DNA from: Nitrospira sp. UBA5699 | GTDB lineage: Bacteria > Nitrospirota > Nitrospiria > Nitrospirales > Nitrospiraceae | Length of the DNA: 9,501 bases | Direction of reading: 5' to 3' | NCBI GenBank assembly: GCA_002420105.1 | Contig: DIHJ01000047.1 | Coordinates: forward strand, 4,594-14,094 | Shown: one piece after another, positions 6,115-9,501 of the stretch | Numbering within the stretch: the first letter of the stretch is position 1 | Layout: the number at the start of each line of letters is the position of its first letter | Position numbers and translations under genes: made by a program | The notes under the pieces: model-generated | Databases searched by the model: none | What the model saw: only the letters and a program-made list of their open reading frames with translations | Told to the model about the DNA's origin: nothing

Positions 6115-6890
6115 TACCGGAGATCCCGCGGGGCCGGGGATTGCCTTGCCATGTCCCACAGCTTGGCATACTTCACGAAGGTGTACATGCTGGCAAACAC
6201 GCAGACGATGAGCCCGCGAACGCCGTCCCGGTACCCCTGCTTGAGCAGATAGGTTTTCATGAGGACGACGAGCGGGCGGAAGAGCAGGTCGGAGGCGGAC
6301 ACCGCCCGCACGGTTTTGGCCTTCTCCTGCGCGGCCAGCGTGGTGTACAACCCGAACTTGCGGAAGTGATCCTGGATTCTTCGTTCCGTATGGTGCTCGA
6401 ACGGGCTCGACAGCCTGCCGACGGCCCCTTGCACCATTAAATTTTCATGGACGGGCACGTCGTTGTATCTGGCGCTGCCTCTGCGGAAGAGGCGCAACTG
6501 ATAATCAGGATAGACGCCGGCATGGCGCACCCATGTTCCATAAAAATAGTTCTTCCGCGGAATTTCATAGGCGACCGGATCCCCCGCCTTCCAGCGTTCG
6601 ATGCGGGATTGGATCTCGGCCCGGAGCGCCTCCGGAACCCGCTCATCCGCATCGACGACCAGGATCCACTCGGACGACGCCTGCTCCATCCCGAAGTTCT
6701 TCTGGGCTCCGAACCCCGGCCAGGGGCGGACGAAGACCTTGGCGCCCGCGGCGCCGGCGATGTCGGCGGTCCGATCGGCGCTTTCCGCGTCGACGACGAG
6801 ACGCTCCGTCGCCCACCCGACGGACGCGAGACAGTCCCGGATGTTCGCTTCCTCATTTTTCGTGATGATCACGCAGCTCACCGTCGGCAT
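6114..6890 (-). CDS. WaaE/KdtX-like GT2 glycosyltransferase
   Basis: Predicted inverting GT-A enzyme of 258 aa, similar in layout to LPS-core beta-1,4-glucosyltransferases of the WaaE/KdtX group. It begins PTVSCVIITKNEEANIRDCL, has VVDAESADRT (32-41), GFGAQKNFG and the metal-binding motif VVDADERV (D80, D82). PRKNYFYGTWVRHAGVYPDY (111-130), then LRLFRR and VPVHENL, forms the acceptor-side signature of the group. The C-terminal stretch from about 204 to 246 alternates hydrophobic and basic residues (PLVVLMKTYLLKQG, then GLIVCVFASMYTFVKYAKLW) and probably anchors the protein to the membrane surface. The ATG lies 17 nt after the upstream GT2 stop and is preceded by the G-rich GAAGGGCGGGGG. A longer in-frame reading to 7535 is a shadow of the neighbouring gene. 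It is a diverged paralogue of the partial gene at the right edge. Confidence 0.92.
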   Translation of the reverse strand: MPTVSCVIITKNEEANIRDCLASVGWATERLVVDAESADRTADIAGAAGAKVFVRPWPGFGAQKNFGMEQASSEWILVVDADERVPEALRAEIQSRIERWKAGDPVAYEIPRKNYFYGTWVRHAGVYPDYQLRLFRRGSARYNDVPVHENLMVQGAVGRLSSPFEHHTERRIQDHFRKFGLYTTLAAQEKAKTVRAVSASDLLFRPLVVLMKTYLLKQGYRDGVRGLIVCVFASMYTFVKYAKLWDMARQSPAPRDLR

Positions 6891-6907
6891 GCCCGCGCCC
6901 CCGCCCT

Positions 6908-7918
6908 TCAAAGAGACGGCCGGGCCGGCGCTTCCGCTCCGCCCAGCGCCTGGAATTTTTCGCGATAGAGCCCGACCACCCGTTGCGGGGGAACCCAGAG
7001 TCTCCGCCCCGCCGTGGCACGGTCGAGTTCCTGCAGGAGTTTCCGGACCGGTTTGACCAAATGGCGGCTCAGCGCCTGGCCGAGGGAAGAGGGGGTGGAA
7101 AAATCCTCGGGCTTGCACCACAGCCTGGCCTGCTCGGCCTGGCTCCATTTCCGGTCGATCGACCAGCGCTCGTGGGTGCAGGCGAAGGGCTCCCGCTTGC
7201 TCTTCATCGTCGCCCGGATGAAGTGATGCACGAAGGTCGCGCCCACCACCATGCAACGCCGCAAATCCCCGACTTCCTGCTCCCGCTTCTTTAAGGTGTA
7301 GTAGAGATCCCAGTCGGCCGCTTGAATCCGCTCGTCCAGCCCTCCGATCTTCTCGTAGGCATCGCGTCGAATCATGACGCAGGACCCGACGATGCCTTCG
7401 AGCAGGGTTCCGGCAAAGGCCCCGTGCAACTCGCCGCAATACTGCTCCCAGTCGCCGTACATCGCGCGGATCATGACATGCAGTTCTTCGAACCCCTTGC
7501 CGCTCGAAAGGCGTCCCTGGCCGATGGCGGCCCACCGCCCCTGCATCCAGTCGGTCAACCGCGCGGTCGGCATCATTTCCAGTCCCAGCGGCGTGGCGGC
7601 GTCCAGTCGATGACGCTCCATGGCCTCGATCAGGAAACCGTTCCAGTTCGGCGCCACGTAGAGATCGTTATTGATGTGACAGAGCCACTCGCCCTGCGCG
7701 ACGCGGGAGCCGAGATTCATCGATTCGGGATAGCAGAGATTCCGTTCGTTGCGGAGCACACGACAGCCCTGCGACTCAAAAAACTCGGCGGACCCGTCGG
7801 TCGAATGATTGTCGATGACGATGACTTCGTACGGGCCGGCGGTGTAGCGGCGGATCCCCTCGAGAAAGAGCCGGTTGTGCCCCAACTGATTGTGCACCGC
7901 CACGATGACGCTGAGCAC
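6908..7918 (-). CDS. GT2-family glycosyltransferase with NND motif and long C-terminal extension
   Basis: Predicted GT-A glycosyltransferase of 336 aa. The catalytic domain starts LSVIVAVHNQLGHNRLFLEG, followed by VIVIDNHSTDGSAEFF (32-47) and a nucleotide/metal site reading HINNDLYVAP (81-90), where NND stands in the usual DxD position, as in several rhamnosyl-type GT2 enzymes. GIVGSCVMIRRDAYEKIGGL (175-194) and ADWDLYYTLKKR (201-212) mark the end of the fold, and the D202/D204 pair is a likely acceptor-side base region. About 100 residues follow, basic and charged, with an HH pair at 231-232; I do not recognise this part. The GTG start is supported by GGAGG with good spacing (7928-7924) and lies 26 nt after the upstream stop. 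The ORF stays open in frame up to 8704, but that part lies inside the neighbouring gene. Sugar specificity is unknown. Confidence 0.88.
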   Translation of the reverse strand: MLSVIVAVHNQLGHNRLFLEGIRRYTAGPYEVIVIDNHSTDGSAEFFESQGCRVLRNERNLCYPESMNLGSRVAQGEWLCHINNDLYVAPNWNGFLIEAMERHRLDAATPLGLEMMPTARLTDWMQGRWAAIGQGRLSSGKGFEELHVMIRAMYGDWEQYCGELHGAFAGTLLEGIVGSCVMIRRDAYEKIGGLDERIQAADWDLYYTLKKREQEVGDLRRCMVVGATFVHHFIRATMKSKREPFACTHERWSIDRKWSQAEQARLWCKPEDFSTPSSLGQALSRHLVKPVRKLLQELDRATAGRRLWVPPQRVVGLYREKFQALGGAEAPARPSL

Positions 7919-7944
7919 CGATCCCTCCGTGATCGAAACGCCGC

Positions 7945-8790
7945 CTACCCGCGAAATCCGCGCCGAAGCACTTCCCGATAGAACTGCGGGTTGAGCCAGC
8001 GGTTTCGCCTCGTTCCCCACCGGCGCGCGGCGGCGATTCGCCCGCGCATGACCGACGGATGCCCCCCTCGAAATTCCTTCAGCACCGCGTAGTCGTCGTA
8101 GTGAAACGCTTCCTGCCGGTATAACTTGGCCTGCTCCGGAGGCGGCGTCCTGTCGTGATGGAAGCCGATCTGCTCCTTCACCTTCGCCAGCATGGTTTTG
8201 GGATCCTTCACCCAGCCGTAATGGAAGATCCTTGCACCAGAATGGGCCAGCCACTCTTTGGGGCCGGACTGCAGATATTGCCGGGTCGGCTTGAAGTGGA
8301 ACCCTACGGCATCGCCGCAGGACTCCACGTCCCCGTTGTTGCGGATGATACGGACGGCCTTGTGGTAGAACCAGGGATTCGTCGACCAGTAATCGGCCAC
8401 GAAATGCAGATAGCGGAACAACAGCCCCTTCACGGCCGGATTCCCGAGATGCCGCCGCATGGATTGCTGCAACAGGGGCAGGTCGTCTTCGTGCACCACC
8501 TCGTCGGCCTGGATATAGAACGCCCAGTCGCCCTTGCACTGCGCGAGAGCGATATTGGTCTGCTGCGAGTAGATCAACCCGTCCTTGCGCAGCGTCTCGT
8601 CCCACACCGACTCCACGATCTTGATCTTGGGGTCCCCGATCGACTGAATCAATTGGAGGGTGCCGTCCTCGCAACGACCGACGTTGACGACGAACTCGTC
8701 GCACAGCGGCAGCACGGAACGGATCGATTCGACGACGGGATAATCGTACTTCACCGCATTGCGGCAGAATGTGAACCCGCTGACCTTCAT
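7945..8790 (-). CDS. GT2-like glycosyltransferase with QADE motif
   Basis: Predicted glycosyltransferase of 281 aa, of a GT2-related type common in LPS and surface-glycan clusters. It begins MKVSGFTFCRNAVKYDYPVV, has EFVVNVGRCEDGT (32-44), and carries WAFYIQADEVVHEDD (89-103), where QADE replaces the typical DxD metal site. Later segments include DYWSTNPWFYHKAVRIIRN (133-151) and ARIFHYGWVKDPKTM (186-200). The C-terminus is strongly basic. The ATG fits the family start, but no Shine-Dalgarno site precedes it; instead one arm of an inverted repeat and the end of a possible 27-codon ORF (ATGA overlap) lie there, so translation may depend on coupling. The gene sits 94 nt after the partial WaaE-like gene and 26 nt before the NND-type enzyme. 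Donor and acceptor are not readable from sequence. Confidence 0.87.
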   Translation of the reverse strand: MKVSGFTFCRNAVKYDYPVVESIRSVLPLCDEFVVNVGRCEDGTLQLIQSIGDPKIKIVESVWDETLRKDGLIYSQQTNIALAQCKGDWAFYIQADEVVHEDDLPLLQQSMRRHLGNPAVKGLLFRYLHFVADYWSTNPWFYHKAVRIIRNNGDVESCGDAVGFHFKPTRQYLQSGPKEWLAHSGARIFHYGWVKDPKTMLAKVKEQIGFHHDRTPPPEQAKLYRQEAFHYDDYAVLKEFRGGHPSVMRGRIAAARRWGTRRNRWLNPQFYREVLRRGFRG

Positions 8791-8870
8791 GGATAGGCCA
8801 AGGTTGAGGTTGAGAACCAGGGATCCGGAACGCGAAGCTGATTTTTCGGAGGTCGATCTTTCACTCCCAT
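8787..8870 (-). CDS. Possible 27-codon small ORF coupled to the QADE-type glycosyltransferase gene
   Basis: An ATG at 8870 lies 14 nt after the stop of the partial GT2 gene and has GAGG six nucleotides upstream (8880-8877). The 27-residue product starts MGVKDRPPKNQLRV and ends STLAYP. Its TGA stop overlaps the ATG of the next gene as ATGA, a typical coupling arrangement, and that next gene has no ribosome binding site of its own. It shows no recognisable motif, signal peptide or membrane segment, and its 3' end is made of the repeat CTCAACCTCAACC. It could equally be a chance reading of repeat sequence. Confidence 0.3.
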   Translation of the reverse strand: MGVKDRPPKNQLRVPDPWFSTSTLAYP

Positions 8871-8892
8871 CCTAAGCCTCAGCCTCAACCTT
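8800..8892. repeat. Inverted repeat spanning the gap between the two right-hand GT2 genes
   Basis: AAGGTTGAGGTTGAG (8800-8814) matches the reverse complement of CTCAGCCTCAACCTT (8878-8892) at 14 of 15 positions. The right arm contains the stop codon of the partial GT2 gene (8885-8887); the left arm ends 9 nt before the ATG of the next gene. Both arms are built from repeated GGTTGA/GGCTGA hexamers. The 63-nt region between them has no clear promoter. Confidence 0.5.
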
Positions 8893-9501
8893 TCTTCGTC
8901 AGCTCCCAGAACTTCGCGTACTTCATGAAGGTGTAATAGGCATAGAGGCCGGAGAGAATCAAGCCCGGCATGCCGTCCAGCAGGCCCGCCCGTACCAGGT
9001 ACATCTTGAAGAAGGCGCCGAGCGGATGCGTCACGAGCTGCCGGGGCGAAAACCGGCGCCCCTGGTCGGCCATCCGGCGGGCCATCAGGTCGGAATAGCG
9101 ATCCTGCTTCGCGATGTAATGATCGATGTCACGGAAGGGATACTGCAGCGCCGGCTGCGTCAGGTAGCCCACCGGACCGTCGCAGTCGAAGCTCTCATGG
9201 ACCAGTTCCTGACGGTAGCGGAACCGGCTCTTCCGAAAAAGCTGCGGCTGCCGGTAATCGGGGTACCAGCCGCAATGCCTGATCCACCGCCCGAGAAAAA
9301 AGTTCTTGCGGGGCACGAAGTAGGCGTCGGCCGCCGGCCCCCGTGCGAACAACTGCCGGATCTCTTCCCGCAATTCCGGCGTCATCCGCTCGTCGCTGTC
9401 CAGGCTGAAGACCCAGTCGTGCGTCGTCAGCGCGACGGCTTCGTTGCGGAGCCGGCCGAAGCCGTTGAACTCGACCTGGTACACCTTGTCCGTAAATTCG
9501 C
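8885..9501 (-). CDS. WaaE/KdtX-like GT2 glycosyltransferase, 3' part only
   Basis: The reading frame is open to the window edge, so the N-terminus (probably about 55-60 residues by comparison with the paralogue at 6114-6890) is missing; 204 codons plus stop are present. The visible part begins EFTDKVYQVEFNGFGRLRNE and carries the metal-binding motif SLDSDERM and the group signature PRKNFFLGRWIRHCGWYPDY, then QLFRKSRFRY and ELVHESF. The C-terminal part has hydrophobic-basic stretches (PLGAFFKMYLVRAGLLDG, then LILSGLYAYYTFMKYAKFWE) that probably hold it at the inner-membrane surface. An internal GTG at 9484 is not the start, because family sequence continues upstream of it. Expected role: sugar transfer to an LPS-core or lipid-linked acceptor. 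It ends inside one arm of the inverted repeat that leads to the next gene. Confidence 0.9.
   Translation of the reverse strand, partial: EFTDKVYQVEFNGFGRLRNEAVALTTHDWVFSLDSDERMTPELREEIRQLFARGPAADAYFVPRKNFFLGRWIRHCGWYPDYRQPQLFRKSRFRYRQELVHESFDCDGPVGYLTQPALQYPFRDIDHYIAKQDRYSDLMARRMADQGRRFSPRQLVTHPLGAFFKMYLVRAGLLDGMPGLILSGLYAYYTFMKYAKFWELTKKG

Noticed and set aside
6891..7535. In-frame N-terminal extension of the WaaE-like GT2 gene
   Set aside because: It overlaps the upstream GT2 gene; the family start is the ATG at 6890.
7919..8704. In-frame N-terminal extension of the NND-type GT2 gene
   Set aside because: It lies inside the neighbouring QADE-type gene, has no family sequence, and the GTG at 7918 has a well-placed GGAGG.
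1..9501. CRISPR array, transposon, tRNA or phage genes
   Set aside because: I looked for regularly spaced repeats, transposase motifs, cloverleaf-like segments and phage proteins and found none; the repeats present are short, intergenic and inverted.

Overview
The window reads as a polysaccharide or LPS-core glycosyltransferase cluster from a GC-rich (roughly 60% by eye) Gram-negative bacterium. All ten convincing genes lie on the minus strand, so transcription runs from the right edge to the left. The Gram-negative inference rests on a GT9 heptosyltransferase of the WaaQ/RfaQ type and two WaaE/KdtX-like GT2 enzymes. An EPS-associated MarR-type regulator and the intergenic repeat style remind me of Nitrospira/Nitrospirota, but nothing here proves the taxon.

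Layout in order of transcription: (i) 9501-8885, 3' part of a GT2 glycosyltransferase, cut by the window edge; (ii) 8790-7945, a GT2-like enzyme with a QADE motif, preceded by a possible 27-codon ORF; (iii) 7918-6908, a GT2 enzyme with an NND motif and a long C-terminal extension; (iv) 6890-6114, a second WaaE-like GT2, paralogous to (i); (v) 6114-4978, a GT4 enzyme; (vi) 4976-3867, a second GT4 enzyme; (vii) 3776-2757, the GT9 heptosyltransferase; (viii) 2648-1950 and (ix) 1823-789, two SAM-dependent methyltransferases; (x) 654-61, a winged-helix regulator fused to a Rossmann-like domain. Genes (iii) to (vi) are packed with gaps of 26, 17, -1 and 1 nt and look like one translationally coupled unit. 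Genes (vii) to (x) are separated by 90 to 134 nt gaps that carry inverted repeats, a strong hairpin and a good promoter.

Taken together, seven glycosyltransferases would add sugars one after another to a lipid-linked or LPS-core acceptor, and two methyltransferases could decorate or cap the product. The terminal regulator has its own promoter with a dyad overlapping the -10 box and may sense a sugar nucleotide or similar ligand. No flippase, polymerase, ABC exporter or nucleotide-sugar synthesis gene is visible, so the window is an internal part of a larger locus. I saw no tRNA, rRNA, CRISPR array, transposase or phage gene. The most notable signals are the regulator with its promoter/operator, the two ~90-nt gaps whose inverted repeats link an upstream stop codon to the next start, the small ORF in one of them, and the 10-bp-stem hairpin before the first methyltransferase.
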